A stretch of DNA of 64,000 bases from Rothia nasisuis. Its GTDB lineage: Bacteria; Actinomycetota; Actinomycetes; Actinomycetales; Micrococcaceae. Position 1 is the stretch's first letter; each line of letters begins with the position of its first letter. Positions 26,835 to 36,898 of the stretch are shown here, piece after piece. Under the pieces are notes generated by a model. The model was not told the origin of the DNA. It worked only from the letters and a program-made list of their open reading frames with translations, and made no database searches. Both the position numbers and the translations under genes were made by a program. The stretch is taken from the NCBI RefSeq assembly GCF_928381405.1, contig NZ_CAKMSB010000002.1:62001-126000 (forward strand), written 5' to 3'.

Positions 26835-29330
26835 TTAGATAACGATATTCACCAGTTTGGGTGCTCGCACAATAACTTTGAGGATATCTGCGCCCCCCAG
26901 GGCACGCTGCACGGCCTCAGATTCCAGGGCCAGAGTCTCAAGGTCGGCCTCGGAAATATCTTTGGCTACCTCCAAACGATCCTTAACCTTGCCCCTGACC
27001 TGAACGATGGCGGTGACGGTATCGTCAATCAGCTGAGCGGGGTCTACGTTGGGCCAGCCTGCGGTGAGCACCGGAGTATCGTGACCGAGCAGGTGCCAGG
27101 CGTCCTCAGCAGTGTAGGGGGCGTAAAGGGAAAGCAAAATGGCGATAGCCTCGGCCGCTTCTCGCACGGCAGGGTCTGCTGAACCTGTACCTGAATCAAT
27201 AGCCTTTCGGGTGGCGTTGACTAGTTCCATGGTTCTGGCAACAGCAACGTTGAACTTGCCGTTTTCAACCAGTGAATCAACATCATGAATAGTGCGGTGT
27301 ACCAGTTTGTGCAGGGTCGCGTCGCCGGTTGCCCCGTCCGCACCCACCTGACTGGTAACGTCATTGGCTACGCGCCAGGCGCGGGCCAGGAACTTCTGCA
27401 TACCCGCTGGGGAAACATCTGCCCAGTCAACGTCGTCCTCAGGCGGGGAGGCAAACACCATTACGGTGCGGATAGCGTCAACACCGAACTCATCAAGCTG
27501 CTGGCCGAGATCAACACCATTACCTAGAGACTTAGACATAGCCTTGCCCTGATTCAGCACCTGCCCCTGATTCATCAAGGCCTTAAAGGGCTCGGAGTGC
27601 TCAATCAGACCCAGGTCACGAATCACTTTGGTGAAAAAGCGAGCGTACAGCAGGTGCAAAATTGCGTGCTCAACGCCACCGACATACATGTCGACCTGGT
27701 TCCACTTTTTCATCTGTGCAGGGTCGAAGATTTCCCGGTCATCATGGGGCGAGACGTAGCGCATAAAGTACCAGGAGGAGTCCACGAAGGTGTCCATGGT
27801 ATCTGAGTCACGCTGAGCGTCTCTGCCGCAGACGGGGCAGGGAACGGTGTTCCACTCGGTGGTTGCAGCAAGGGGTGATTGGCCCCTGGGAGCTAAATCC
27901 TCACCGGAAAGGTTATCGGGCAACAGCACGGGCAGCTGGTCCTCGGGCACCAGCTGTTCGCCGTGTTCTTCGCAGTGAATGACGGGAATGGGGCAACCCC
28001 AGAAACGCTGGCGGGAAAGGAGCCAGTCGCGCAGGCGGTAGTTGACCTTACCGGTTCCAATACCTTTTTCTTCGAGTATGCCAACCACCTTGGTGATGGC
28101 TTCGGTTTTGTTGAGGCCGTTAAGGGGGCCGGAGTTGATATGCAGGCCGTCGCCGGTGGTTGCCACGCCGGTTTCGGCGGGGTCGCCTTCGCCGGTATCA
28201 ACAACAGTGATGACGGGAATATCGAAGGTACGGGCAAAGTCAAGGTCGCGCTGGTCGTGGGCGGGAACTGCCATGAGGGCACCGGTGCCGTAGTCGGCCA
28301 GGGCGTAGTCGGAGGCCCACAGGGGCAGCTTGGCCCCGGTCAGCGGGTTAATGGCGTAACGGCCCAGGAAGACGCCGGTCTTCTCGCGGTCGGTGGACTG
28401 GCGGTCGATGTCCGAGAGAACCTTAATCTCTTCACGGTAGGCCTCGAGGGCTTCACGTTGCTCATCGGTCACCAGCTCAAGGGCCAGATTAGCGTCAGCC
28501 GCGACAATAAAGAAAGTAGCGCCGTAGAGGGTATCGGGGCGGGTGGTGAAGACGTCCACGGTGGTTGCGGGCTTTTCCTCAGTAGCTTCAACCTGAAAGG
28601 TTACTTCTGCACCCTCGGAACGACCAATCCAGTTACGCTGCATAGCCAGAACACGGTCGGGCCAGTGGCCCTCCAGCTCCTTCATGTCATCCAGTAGCTC
28701 CTGGGCATAGTCGGTGATTTTGAAGTACCACTGGTTCAGTGACTTTTTAGTGACGGTAGTGCCGCAACGCTCGCAGGCTCCGTTGACGACCTGCTCGTTA
28801 GCGAGAACGGTCTGATCTTTGGGGCACCAGTTGACCTGGGAGTACTTACGATAGGCCAGACCCTTCTTATAGAACTGCTGAAAGAGCCACTGGGTCCACC
28901 TGTAGTACTCAGGGTCTGAAGTGTGCAAGCGGCGTGACCAATCGACCATGATGCCGTACCGTTTGAATGAGTCCGCCTGGGTTGCGATGTTTTTGTAGGT
29001 CCACTCTTTCGGGTGGGTATTGTTTTTGATTGCTGCGTTTTCCGCGGGTAGACCGAAGGAGTCCCAGCCGATGGGGTGCAACACATTAAACCCCTTCTGC
29101 TTCCAGAAACGGGCAATAACGTCGCCGATAGCGAAAGCTTCGGCGTGGCCCATGTGTAGATCACCTGAGGGGTAGGGGAACATGTCCGCTACGTAGCGGG
29201 TCTCCCTACCTTCTTCGTTGGTGGGTTCGAAGACCTTGGTCTCTTCCCAGTAGGGCTGCCATTTGGCTTCCATAGCTGAAAAGTCCCAGGTGGTTTCGTT
29301 CTGTTCGGTAGGCTCTACCTGACCAGTCAC
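26835..29330 (-). CDS. leuS: Leucyl-tRNA synthetase
   Basis: LeuRS charges tRNA-Leu and edits misacylated products. The 831-residue class I enzyme has the HIGH-type motif [14 protein letters not shown] (about 53-66), the editing domain CP1 with [12 protein letters not shown] and [16 protein letters not shown], a zinc-binding region, and the KMSKS motif [10 protein letters not shown] (about 597-606). The start is a GTG with AGGAAA six bases upstream. No T-box is visible in the short upstream region. A TTGACA hexamer reads on the minus strand at 29393-29398, but a convincing -10 box is not seen. Confidence 0.97.
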   Translation of the reverse strand: MTGQVEPTEQNETTWDFSAMEAKWQPYWEETKVFEPTNEEGRETRYVADMFPYPSGDLHMGHAEAFAIGDVIARFWKQKGFNVLHPIGWDSFGLPAENAAIKNNTHPKEWTYKNIATQADSFKRYGIMVDWSRRLHTSDPEYYRWTQWLFQQFYKKGLAYRKYSQVNWCPKDQTVLANEQVVNGACERCGTTVTKKSLNQWYFKITDYAQELLDDMKELEGHWPDRVLAMQRNWIGRSEGAEVTFQVEATEEKPATTVDVFTTRPDTLYGATFFIVAADANLALELVTDEQREALEAYREEIKVLSDIDRQSTDREKTGVFLGRYAINPLTGAKLPLWASDYALADYGTGALMAVPAHDQRDLDFARTFDIPVITVVDTGEGDPAETGVATTGDGLHINSGPLNGLNKTEAITKVVGILEEKGIGTGKVNYRLRDWLLSRQRFWGCPIPVIHCEEHGEQLVPEDQLPVLLPDNLSGEDLAPRGQSPLAATTEWNTVPCPVCGRDAQRDSDTMDTFVDSSWYFMRYVSPHDDREIFDPAQMKKWNQVDMYVGGVEHAILHLLYARFFTKVIRDLGLIEHSEPFKALMNQGQVLNQGKAMSKSLGNGVDLGQQLDEFGVDAIRTVMVFASPPEDDVDWADVSPAGMQKFLARAWRVANDVTSQVGADGATGDATLHKLVHRTIHDVDSLVENGKFNVAVARTMELVNATRKAIDSGTGSADPAVREAAEAIAILLSLYAPYTAEDAWHLLGHDTPVLTAGWPNVDPAQLIDDTVTAIVQVRGKVKDRLEVAKDISEADLETLALESEAVQRALGGADILKVIVRAPKLVNIVI

Positions 29331-29482
29331 GGTGTTTCCTGTCTGTTGCGGTTTTGCTGTAGCCCGGTTTTTGGGCGCGCAAAAGTCAAAACTGTCAATG
29401 GTTTGTTCTCTAGTGTACCGTGCCTAGCCTGACTGCGCCCGATGGCCGCTTGGGCTGGCGGAGAGCTAGCGGGTCAAGGCGG

Positions 29483-29488
29483 TACAGT
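29483..29488 (+). promoter_or_regulatory. Predicted -10 box of the alpha/beta hydrolase gene (leaderless)
   Basis: TACAGT, six bases, then the GTG at 29495. It is the same hexamer and nearly the same spacing as before the degV gene. Confidence 0.5.
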
Positions 29489-29494
29489 GGTTGT

Positions 29495-30433
29495 GTGAAG
29501 AAGTTGGATATAAAGCAGCACACCTTGCCCACGCAGGAGTCTGTGTTCGAACCGGTTCCGGCTTGTGTGCCTGCGGGTTCCTTGCGGGAGGGGCTGGTAG
29601 GCGGTACACGGAGCCGCTGGTGGGTTTACGGGCAGTCAGATAACCCTGGCACCGCTCCCCTACTTTTAGTGCACGGTTTCAGAGGCGATCATCACGGACT
29701 TGAGATTATTGCCTCTGGTCTACAGGAGTTTGAGGTTTATATCCCTGATTTGCCCGGTTTTGGGCGCTCTGAACCGATTCCGGATGCGGAGCATACGGTT
29801 TCAACCTACGCTGCCTGGCTGATTGACTTTATTGAAACCGCAGTGGGTAGGCCGGTACACCTGGTCGGTCATTCTTTTGGGTCCATAGTGGTTGCGTACC
29901 TGGCGCTGGTTCGCCCGCAACTGGTGGAGCGCTTAACCCTCATTAATCCCATCTGCCAGCCCGCTCTGGAGGGCCAGCAGAAGGTGATGATTCGCCTGGC
30001 TGAGTTCTACTACGGGGCAGGGGCTGCCTTGCCTGCTTCTGTGGGATTTGCCCTTCTTCGATCACGCCTGATTACTCGGGTGTCGAGCGAGTTCATGATG
30101 AAAACTACCGATCCACAACTACGCACCTTCATCAATGGTCAGCATGACGCCTATTTTGGGGCTTTTGCCTCTCGCGATGCGGTGTTACAAGCCTACCGAG
30201 CATCAATTTCTGCAACTGCTGCTGAGTTTGTGGCGGCTCTGCCGCTCCCGGTTCAGATGATTGTGGCTGAGAAGGACGACTTGGGAACGCTTGAGCTTCA
30301 ACATGAGATGGCTACTTCGCTACAGCACGGACGCCTCGATATAATTCCGCGGGTGGGTCATCTGATTCACTACGAAGCTCCTCTCCGTGCTGCTTCGCTC
30401 ATTTCTGACTTTCACCGCCAGGAGGGCCCGTGA
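29495..30433 (+). CDS. Alpha/beta-fold hydrolase
   Basis: A 312-residue cytoplasmic hydrolase of unknown substrate. LLLVHGFRGDHHG (oxyanion loop) and LVGHSFGS (nucleophile elbow with the catalytic serine) are clear. IVAEKDD probably supplies the acid and RVGHLIHYE the catalytic histidine. I chose the GTG at 29495, six bases after TACAGT; an ATG or upstream frame from 29420 would add 25 unlikely residues. The stop overlaps the next start (GTGA), so it is translated with the glycosyltransferase. Tight coupling suggests both act on one lipid or glycan, which is inference. Confidence 0.85.
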   Translation: MKKLDIKQHTLPTQESVFEPVPACVPAGSLREGLVGGTRSRWWVYGQSDNPGTAPLLLVHGFRGDHHGLEIIASGLQEFEVYIPDLPGFGRSEPIPDAEHTVSTYAAWLIDFIETAVGRPVHLVGHSFGSIVVAYLALVRPQLVERLTLINPICQPALEGQQKVMIRLAEFYYGAGAALPASVGFALLRSRLITRVSSEFMMKTTDPQLRTFINGQHDAYFGAFASRDAVLQAYRASISATAAEFVAALPLPVQMIVAEKDDLGTLELQHEMATSLQHGRLDIIPRVGHLIHYEAPLRAASLISDFHRQEGP

Positions 30434-31548
30434 AACTTTGTGTAGATGCCCGCTATACACGCATTGGTTTCCACGATGGGATTAGCCGTTACACGGCATC
30501 CTTGCTGTCAGCCTTAAAAAATCTGATCGACGCCCGTGACCCGCGCCTGCCTGACGGGCTTGAGTTAACGATGGTCATCTCTGATGAGCGCCAGCTGCAG
30601 ATGCTCCCTGATCTGCCGCACGTGGTAATTTGTTCGCCGACCTCACCCCTGGAGCCCACCGCTGCGTTACAGCTCAATCGCTTTTCACCCGATGTAGTCT
30701 TCTCCCCCATGCAGACACTGGGGTTGGGCGGGTTAGGCCGTCGTTTCAAACTGATACTCACCCTGCACGACCTCATTTACTATTCTCACCCAACCCCTCC
30801 GGGCTTTCTACCGGCACAGGTGCGCGCGGGGTGGCGGCTTTTTCACACCACCTACACCCCGCAGCGGTATTTGCTCAATTCTGCGGACGCCGTGGCCACA
30901 GTCTCGCAGACCACGGCGGAGCTCATGAGAGAGCGCACCCTGACGAAACGGCCCATCACAGTAATTCCCAACGCCCCCCAGCCCGAGGGCTTCGTTTCAT
31001 CAGCACAGGCTGTGGAGCTGGCCGGTAGCCGCATGAAGGACCTGCTGTACATGGGCTCCTTTATGCCCTACAAGAACGTAGAGACGCTATTGGGAGCTAT
31101 GAAGTTTCTGCCGGACTACCGCCTGCACCTCCTGTCAAAAATTTCTCCCGCACGCCTGGCAGAGCTTCAACCCCTGGCCGGGGAGAACGTGGTTTTCCAT
31201 CAGGGGATCAGCGATGAGGACTATCGAAGACTCTTGGGTAGAGCCGCTGCCCTGCTCACTGCCAGCCGAGAGGAAGGCTACGGTCTGCCAGTGGTAGAGG
31301 CCCAGTCAGCGGGGTGCCCGGTGATACTCGCTGATATTCCGATTTTCCGGGAAATCGCTCCCAGTGCCCGCTTCGCTGAAACCGATTCACCTTTCGCTTT
31401 TGCTCAGGCAGTACGCGATCTTGAAAACCGAGAAGTACAATTACGGGCGATACACGCTGGTTTAGAGGACGCCTCCCGCTACAGCTGGGAAAGTAGCGCC
31501 TTGACTCTGGTTGGCCTTGCCAGCTCCCTGACTTCAACGAAAAGTTGA
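30430..31548 (+). CDS. Glycosyltransferase family 4 protein
   Basis: The 372-residue protein has two Rossmann domains (GT-B fold). The N-terminus CVDARYTRIGFHDGISRYTA is typical of an actinobacterial GT4 group. LLYMGSFMPYKNVETLLGA and SREEGYGLPVVEAQSAGCPV (about 275-294) provide the nucleotide-sugar site and the E-x7-E motif. It has no signal or membrane segment, so it acts at the inner face of the membrane. It overlaps the hydrolase gene by four bases. Donor and acceptor cannot be deduced; cell-surface glycolipid or polysaccharide synthesis is likely. It is convergent with priA. Confidence 0.85.
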   Translation: MKLCVDARYTRIGFHDGISRYTASLLSALKNLIDARDPRLPDGLELTMVISDERQLQMLPDLPHVVICSPTSPLEPTAALQLNRFSPDVVFSPMQTLGLGGLGRRFKLILTLHDLIYYSHPTPPGFLPAQVRAGWRLFHTTYTPQRYLLNSADAVATVSQTTAELMRERTLTKRPITVIPNAPQPEGFVSSAQAVELAGSRMKDLLYMGSFMPYKNVETLLGAMKFLPDYRLHLLSKISPARLAELQPLAGENVVFHQGISDEDYRRLLGRAAALLTASREEGYGLPVVEAQSAGCPVILADIPIFREIAPSARFAETDSPFAFAQAVRDLENREVQLRAIHAGLEDASRYSWESSALTLVGLASSLTSTKS

Positions 31549-31606
31549 GGTCAGGCTGGGAGCAGTGAAACGTCCAGCCAGCGCCCTTTCGACTATTCCC
31601 GGTACT

Positions 31607-33706
31607 CTAGAGAATATCGAGCCCGTCGCAGCGTATCTGCACGGGTTCGCTTTTTTTCAGGGCAGAGAGTGAGGCTTTAAGGGAGCGTAGATGGTGGGTC
31701 AGGGTTGGGCCTTGGGCGTAGGTGAAAAAGATGATGGCACGGTATAGTTGGCCGTCAGCTTCGCCTTCGTAGTAGCCAGTGGGGTCACCCAACGGTACAG
31801 GGCCACTGACGCGGGCTCCGTCGGGGATTTCGATGAAGTCAAGATAGGTACGCACAGCACTTTCGCTGCCGGTAATGGCCGCGGTGCGCACGGCTGGTGG
31901 CAGGCCTATTTCAGCGCGCTCTTCCATTTCCCAGTGTGCAAATCCGGCGGGATCCCAACGGATGAGAGCTTCGAGCGCGGGTGAGGGCGAGGCCGTGGTC
32001 ACGACTTGGCCGCCCTGGGCAAAGGGGCGTACGAGGGCGGCGGAGTTGAACCAGCGGCGGAGGGCTGTTTCAGGGGCTCGGAGTGAGTCGAAGTGAAGCA
32101 TCCGATCTGCGTCAAGCAGAAGGGCGGCGGCGTAGCCCCCTGCTGCAACCGGTTCACCCCCGGGCGTTGCGATGACCAGGGCGGGCTCAGGCCCAACGGT
32201 AGTTTTAATGTTTTCGCCGCTGGAGGTAATCACGGGGACGTCAGGAAAAGCGCGGCCAAGTTCTTCGGCAGTGCGGAGAGCTCCTGCTGCACCGGTGCGC
32301 CAGCGGTCGTAGCCGCAGTCGAAGCAGTGCCAGTGGTGAGCGAGATGGCCGCACCAGCCGCATTGGGGGGCCGAGCCACCGGCAGGTTGGGTTAGGGGGC
32401 CGCGGCAGGTGTCGCACCGGGCTGGCATACGGCAACGTTGGCAGGCTAGGGCAGGTATGTAGCCTGCACGGGCAACCTGGACGAGAACCGGGCCGTGCTT
32501 GAGGGCATCTTGGGCAACAGCAAAGGCCTGGTGAGGTATACGTGCGATGGCAGCGAGGGGGTCACGGGCAAGTTGGAAGTTATCTCCGGTAGGCATGATG
32601 CGGGGGGTACGGGCACGGAGGGTGGGACGGTCCGGGCCGATGAAAGAGGCCCATCGGGTGCGTACAAGGCGGGCAGCTTCGCTGGAGACCGTGTAGCCCA
32701 TAAAAAGAGCCGCGGTCTTTTCGCGAGTTGCACGGAGCAATAGCACGTCTCGGGCATGGCAGTAAGGGGCACGCTGTTCAATAAGGGAGAAGTCACCGTC
32801 GTCCCAGCAGGCTACCAGCCCAAGGTGAGCTACGGGAGCATAGGCTGCGGAGCGAGTACCGACCACGATCTTAGCCTGCCCGGTAAGTGCCTTGAGGTAG
32901 TTGGTGTAGCGTGGGGTCGGCTTATCAGTGGCTGTCAGGCGCACGTAGGTGTCAGCAGGAACAAGAGCGTGGAGGGCGGCACAGAGCCTGTCGAGGCTCT
33001 TATGATCGGGTACAACGGCCAGAGCTCCCCTGCCGGTAGAAGCTGTGGCCGCCAGCGCAGCGGCAAGCAGATGTTCCCAAGAGTGCTCGGGGTGAGAAGG
33101 CAGTACGGCCATAACGCCCCTAGCTTCAGCTCCTGCTAGGAGATCATCACAGAATTCAGGGCCGCCGGTGTAGTCGTTAAAGTCTGTGAGGTCAGGGCAG
33201 ATGAGCTCATCTTCCTGTGCGGGGTCAGGTTCTGCGGTGTGAGTACTCGATAGGTAGGGTTCTTCTGCTGAGGCAACCCGGGAGGGTACAGCCAGTCGGA
33301 GTACATCGGGCACTAAACCTGCATAGCGGTTGGCTAGGTCGTCTGCCAGCTCGAAAACTTCTGGGCTGACCACGGGCAGGGGCGAGATAACCTTATGTAG
33401 AGGTATCAGGCGGGCAGGGGCGTCTGAACGTTCGCTCCGTTCACGCAACCAGCCGTTGACCTCACGGGCACCGAATTTGACACGCACGCGCACGCCCGGC
33501 TGGGCCGCTTCGTCGAGTGCGGCGGGTACCGTGTAGTCAAAGAGACGGTCCAGGTGCGGCACATGGGTGTCAATATGCACCCGTGCGATAGGGCGCACCA
33601 CGCTAGCGTCCTCGGCGGCAGTGGAGCCGACGAGCTTGGGCTCGGGTACAGAGAACCCCTGCAACAGATCGGGTTGCAGGGATTCGGTGGTGGGCTCGCC
33701 AGTCAT
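31607..33706 (-). CDS. priA: Primosomal protein N' (PriA) lacking ATPase motifs
   Basis: PriA recognises stalled forks and restarts replication. This 699-residue protein keeps the DNA-binding N-terminus (RVHIDTHVPHLDRLFDYTVP) and the eight-cysteine zinc region (CQRCRMPARCDTC and CGWCGHLAHHWHCFDCG). The Walker A motif is absent: the region near 215-235 reads AALAATASTGRGALAVVPDH with no GKT. The DEAH-type Walker B position reads ACWDDGDFS. Such helicase-dead PriA proteins are known in actinobacteria, so it is probably a structural restart factor. A perfect TATAAT six bases before the ATG suggests a leaderless transcript. Confidence 0.93.
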   Translation of the reverse strand: MTGEPTTESLQPDLLQGFSVPEPKLVGSTAAEDASVVRPIARVHIDTHVPHLDRLFDYTVPAALDEAAQPGVRVRVKFGAREVNGWLRERSERSDAPARLIPLHKVISPLPVVSPEVFELADDLANRYAGLVPDVLRLAVPSRVASAEEPYLSSTHTAEPDPAQEDELICPDLTDFNDYTGGPEFCDDLLAGAEARGVMAVLPSHPEHSWEHLLAAALAATASTGRGALAVVPDHKSLDRLCAALHALVPADTYVRLTATDKPTPRYTNYLKALTGQAKIVVGTRSAAYAPVAHLGLVACWDDGDFSLIEQRAPYCHARDVLLLRATREKTAALFMGYTVSSEAARLVRTRWASFIGPDRPTLRARTPRIMPTGDNFQLARDPLAAIARIPHQAFAVAQDALKHGPVLVQVARAGYIPALACQRCRMPARCDTCRGPLTQPAGGSAPQCGWCGHLAHHWHCFDCGYDRWRTGAAGALRTAEELGRAFPDVPVITSSGENIKTTVGPEPALVIATPGGEPVAAGGYAAALLLDADRMLHFDSLRAPETALRRWFNSAALVRPFAQGGQVVTTASPSPALEALIRWDPAGFAHWEMEERAEIGLPPAVRTAAITGSESAVRTYLDFIEIPDGARVSGPVPLGDPTGYYEGEADGQLYRAIIFFTYAQGPTLTHHLRSLKASLSALKKSEPVQIRCDGLDIL

Positions 33707-33712
33707 ACACCC

Positions 33713-33718
33713 ATTATA
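33713..33718 (-). promoter_or_regulatory. Predicted -10 box of priA (leaderless)
   Basis: On the minus strand a consensus TATAAT is followed by six bases and the priA ATG. It lies in the 24-base gap between metK and priA, so priA can have its own start. Confidence 0.6.
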
Positions 33719-33730
33719 GAGAAAACCGGC

Positions 33731-34936
33731 TTAGAGGCCTACGGCTGCTTTGAGCTCACTGACGCGGTTGGTCTGCTCCCAGGTGAACTCGTGTTCTTCT
33801 CGGCCGAAATGGCCGTTGGCTGCTGTTTTAGCATAGATGGGGCGGCGCAGTTCAAGGTCACGAATAATAGCCAGAGGGCGCAAGTCAAAGACTTCACGAA
33901 TGGCCCGTTCAATCGAGTGAACCTCCACCTTTTCAGTGCCAAAGGTCTCTACGTAGATACCGACCGGAGCGGCCTGACCAATGGCATAGGCAACCTGGAC
34001 CTCTGCGCGGTCGGCCAGCCCTGCTGCCACAATGTTCTTGGCGACCCAGCGCATAGCGTAGGCTGCAGAGCGGTCGACTTTGGAGGGGTCTTTACCGGAG
34101 AAGGCGCCGCCACCGTGGCGAGCCATACCGCCGTAGGTATCAACGATAATCTTGCGACCGGTCAGGCCGGCATCACCTACGGGGCCACCCTGTACGAAGC
34201 GGCCTGCGGGGTTAATGATGAACGTGGCCTTCGAGGAATCGAAGTCAACGCTAGCTAGCACAGGCTCAATTACATGCTTCTTGATATCGGCTGCTAGCTG
34301 GTCTAGGTCATAATCAGCGGTGTGCTGGGTAGAGACTACTACGGTGTCAATCATGACGGGCTTGAAGTTTTCATCGTAACCCAGGGTGACCTGAGTCTTA
34401 CCGTCGGGTCGCAGATTCGGAAGCGTGCCGTCCTTGCGTACCTTGGTTAACTGTTCAGCCAGGCGGTGGGCCACATAGATGGGGGCAGGCATCAGCACGT
34501 CAGTCTCGTTGGTGGCGTAACCGAACATAATGCCCTGGTCACCGGCACCCTGGCGGTCGAGGTCGTCAGTGGCAGTGCCCTGGCGTGCTTCCAGCGAATT
34601 ATACACGCCGGAGTTGATGTCGGATGACTGCTCGCCGATGGATACCGAGACACCGCAGAACTCGCCGTCGAACCCGTGGGTTGAGGAGTTATAGCCGATA
34701 TCGAGAATGGTTTGGCGTACGATGCGAGGGATATCGACGTAGCCTTTGGTAGTTACCTCACCGGCAACGTGAACCTGACCGGTAGTTACTAGAGTCTCAA
34801 CTGCTACGTTGGAGAGTGGATCAACGGTCAGCAGAGCATCTAGGATTGAATCTGAGATTTGGTCACAGATCTTGTCAGGGTGCCCCTCGGTCACCGATTC
34901 TGATGTAAAGAGTCGAAGATGGTTTGTTTCAGTCAC
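33731..34936 (-). CDS. metK: S-adenosylmethionine synthetase
   Basis: MetK makes S-adenosylmethionine from ATP and methionine. The 401-residue length and the motifs [20 protein letters not shown] (about 17-36), [12 protein letters not shown] (about 130-141) and [19 protein letters not shown] (about 275-293) cover the ATP, methionine and P-loop sites. The start is a GTG. TACCCT lies six bases upstream, overlapping the end of coaBC, so an internal leaderless promoter is possible alongside read-through from coaBC. No SAM riboswitch is present in the four-base gap. Confidence 0.97.
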   Translation of the reverse strand: MTETNHLRLFTSESVTEGHPDKICDQISDSILDALLTVDPLSNVAVETLVTTGQVHVAGEVTTKGYVDIPRIVRQTILDIGYNSSTHGFDGEFCGVSVSIGEQSSDINSGVYNSLEARQGTATDDLDRQGAGDQGIMFGYATNETDVLMPAPIYVAHRLAEQLTKVRKDGTLPNLRPDGKTQVTLGYDENFKPVMIDTVVVSTQHTADYDLDQLAADIKKHVIEPVLASVDFDSSKATFIINPAGRFVQGGPVGDAGLTGRKIIVDTYGGMARHGGGAFSGKDPSKVDRSAAYAMRWVAKNIVAAGLADRAEVQVAYAIGQAAPVGIYVETFGTEKVEVHSIERAIREVFDLRPLAIIRDLELRRPIYAKTAANGHFGREEHEFTWEQTNRVSELKAAVGL

Positions 34937-34940
34937 TGTT

Positions 34941-36248
34941 CTAGGGTACTTCTCTCGGTGGCGTGCGGTCTATCAATGGCCGTTTGTTGAGCCGCGTTGC
35001 GATGTGACGCAACATGTCTTCAGCTACTCTCGCCTTACTTCCTTCGGTCACCAGAGGGTCTGCACCGTCGGAGGCAAGCAGCGTGATGCGGTTGGTGTCG
35101 GTGCCAAACCCCTGGGATTCGCTGACGGTGTTAACGGCCAGCCAGTCGCACCCCTTACGCGCTAGTTTGGTCTTGCCATAGTCTAGCGGGCTACTTGTCT
35201 CGTCGCCGGTTTCGGCTGCAAAACCCACGATTGTGTGCGGGGACGCTGCCGGGTTGGACTGGCGGTGTAGTACAGCTTCGCGCAGGATATCGGGGTTACG
35301 CACTAGCTTAATGACCGGGTCTGAAGCTGGGTCTTCTGTTTTTTTAATTTTAGAAGTTTCATAGCTAGCTGGGCGAAAGTCCGCGACAGCGGCAGTCATC
35401 ACCAGAATATCGGTTTCAGCCAGCCGCTCGAAGACTGCCTGCTTAAGATCCTGCGCACTAGATACCCGGGTAACGGCAGTCAACTGACCAGGTAACGGAA
35501 CCTCAAGGTGGGCGGCGACCACATGCACCTCAGCTCCGAGATCTTGAGCGGCCAAAGCCAAGGCAAGCCCCTGCTTACCGGAGGAGCGGTTACCTAGAAA
35601 ACGAACCGGATCGAGGGCTTCTCTAGTTCCACCGGCGGTTACTAGCAGGCGTTGCCCTGCCAGTGGCAGGGCGTCGGCCCCGGCGTCCTGCCGGAGCTGA
35701 TTCATGGGGCTACTCCCCTGTTCCCAGCTCAGAATCTCAAGTGCCTGTGTAAAAATATCTTCGGGTTCAGGGAGGCGGCCTACACCCGAATCAGGGCCGG
35801 TCAGCCGGCCAACAGCGGGCTCAATTACGTGATAGCCAAAACCACGCAAAGTCGCCACGTTGGCCCGTGTCGCGGGATGCTCCCACATTTGCGTATGCAT
35901 AGCGGGGGCAAGGACGACCGGTGCGTGAGTAGTCAGCACCGTAGCAGTCAAAAGGTCGTTGGCCCGGCCCACAGCCAGACGAGCCAGTAGGTCGGCGGTA
36001 GCCGGTGCGATAATTACCGCGTCAGCCAGTTCAGCCTGGCGCACATGGTTGACCTCGGGCACCCGCTCGAAGACGTCTACTGATACGGCGTTGCCGCTGA
36101 GCGCCTCAAGAGTCGGGGCTCCCACAAATTTCAAAGCTGCCTCGGTGGGGATGGCGATAACCTCGTGACCGGCTTTGCTAAAAAGACGAAGGAGCATCGC
36201 TGCCTTATACGCAGCGATGCCCCCTCCAATACCAATAACAACTCGCAT
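34941..36248 (-). CDS. coaBC: Bifunctional phosphopantothenoylcysteine decarboxylase / phosphopantothenate-cysteine ligase
   Basis: CoaBC catalyses two successive steps of coenzyme A synthesis. The 435-residue protein has the FMN-dependent CoaC half (about 1-185) with [16 protein letters not shown], the catalytic histidine in [12 protein letters not shown], and [17 protein letters not shown]. The CoaB half (about 205-425) has [19 protein letters not shown] (nucleotide site) and the KIKK motif. It is preceded by rpoZ (14 bases) and followed by metK (four bases), the standard actinobacterial order gmk-rpoZ-coaBC-metK-priA. Confidence 0.96.
   Translation of the reverse strand: MRVVIGIGGGIAAYKAAMLLRLFSKAGHEVIAIPTEAALKFVGAPTLEALSGNAVSVDVFERVPEVNHVRQAELADAVIIAPATADLLARLAVGRANDLLTATVLTTHAPVVLAPAMHTQMWEHPATRANVATLRGFGYHVIEPAVGRLTGPDSGVGRLPEPEDIFTQALEILSWEQGSSPMNQLRQDAGADALPLAGQRLLVTAGGTREALDPVRFLGNRSSGKQGLALALAAQDLGAEVHVVAAHLEVPLPGQLTAVTRVSSAQDLKQAVFERLAETDILVMTAAVADFRPASYETSKIKKTEDPASDPVIKLVRNPDILREAVLHRQSNPAASPHTIVGFAAETGDETSSPLDYGKTKLARKGCDWLAVNTVSESQGFGTDTNRITLLASDGADPLVTEGSKARVAEDMLRHIATRLNKRPLIDRTPPREVP
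34943..34948 (-). promoter_or_regulatory. Predicted -10 box of metK inside the end of coaBC
   Basis: TACCCT, six bases, then the metK GTG. It overlaps the coaBC stop codon. Single-site evidence is weak, but it fits the series of similar boxes in this window. Confidence 0.35.
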
Positions 36249-36262
36249 GAGTTTAGAGTGCT

Positions 36263-36661
36263 TTACGCCTGGTCTGCGTCTTCGGCATCAACATACTCGA
36301 CGTAGGGCTCGTCCATGTAGAAATCACCGCCAGCGAGGAAGGCGCTGGGCTCTTCATCGTGAACCAGGGAGCCGTTTTCATCAAACTGGCCGTCCTGGAT
36401 GTGGCGGGCTTCAATCAGTCCCTCATTAATTTCGCGCATGGCTACTGAGAGTGACTTCTCGTTGGGCTCTGAATCAACCAGTGGGCCTACATAATCATAG
36501 AGATTCTCGTGAAGTTGCGCGTAGTAGGCGTTAATCTGGCGGGCACGGCGAGCACCGAAAATCACCAAACCGTACTTCGACTCAGCTTTTTGAATGAGAG
36601 CGTCTGCGCTGGGATTGATGATACCTTCATCGTTGTGTGCGTTGGCCACGTAAGACTCCAT
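36263..36661 (-). CDS. rpoZ: RNA polymerase omega subunit
   Basis: Omega stabilises the beta' subunit during polymerase assembly. KYGLVIFGARRARQINAYY (about 29-47) and EKSLSVAMREI (about 68-78) are the core family motifs. At 132 residues the protein is longer than the usual 90-110 because of a C-terminal acidic tail (about 90-132, rich in Asp and Glu) after the omega core. The ATG at 36661 lacks a clear ribosome binding site. A TTGACA reads on the minus strand at 36724-36729, so rpoZ may have its own promoter as well as read-through from gmk. Confidence 0.93.
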   Translation of the reverse strand: MESYVANAHNDEGIINPSADALIQKAESKYGLVIFGARRARQINAYYAQLHENLYDYVGPLVDSEPNEKSLSVAMREINEGLIEARHIQDGQFDENGSLVHDEEPSAFLAGGDFYMDEPYVEYVDAEDADQA

Positions 36662-36800
36662 GTTTGACTGTGCTTGCTCGCCACCGGCGCTTCCGGCGGC
36701 ATAAAACTCTACCTAATACTAGCTGTCAACTGTTTCTTTGTCACGCACAAGGGCGGTGGCGCCGGTGACACCGGCCCACCCACCTTGCTACCCCTTGCGG

Positions 36801-36886
36801 TTATTCAAAAATGCAACAAGGCGCCCCGGGCTCGTGTTTGAACACGAGCCCGGGGCGCCAAGGATAAGAGCCTTTGAACAAGCCTC
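36801..36886. repeat. Second, degenerate element with TTATTCAAAA ends around a terminator
   Basis: TTATTCAAAA at 36801-36810 and the inverse of GAGGCTTGTTCAAAGG at 36871-36886 resemble the 16-bp ends of the element at 3747-3905. Between them is an unrelated 40-base GC-rich hairpin. The ends match imperfectly, so common descent is inference. Confidence 0.4.
36820..36859 (-). terminator. Strong gmk terminator hairpin
   Basis: ggcgccccgggctcgtgtt and its exact inverse form a 40-base palindrome with 19-base arms. It lies 40 bases beyond the gmk stop. No T-run follows. Confidence 0.75.
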
Positions 36887-36898
36887 CCAACAACCGGT

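Noticed and set aside
27963-28697. Long plus-strand open frame antisense to leuS
   Set aside because: It mirrors the leuS codons, has no recognisable domain and no ribosome binding site; leuS is unmistakable.
29331-29494. T-box leader upstream of leuS
   Set aside because: The gap is short and I see neither the conserved T-box sequence nor a terminator; alaS and aspS also lack one.
33554-34258. Plus-strand open frame of 234 codons across priA and metK
   Set aside because: It lies opposite strongly conserved metK sequence and shows no family motif.
34937-34940. SAM riboswitch before metK
   Set aside because: Only four bases separate metK from coaBC, so there is no room for a riboswitch.
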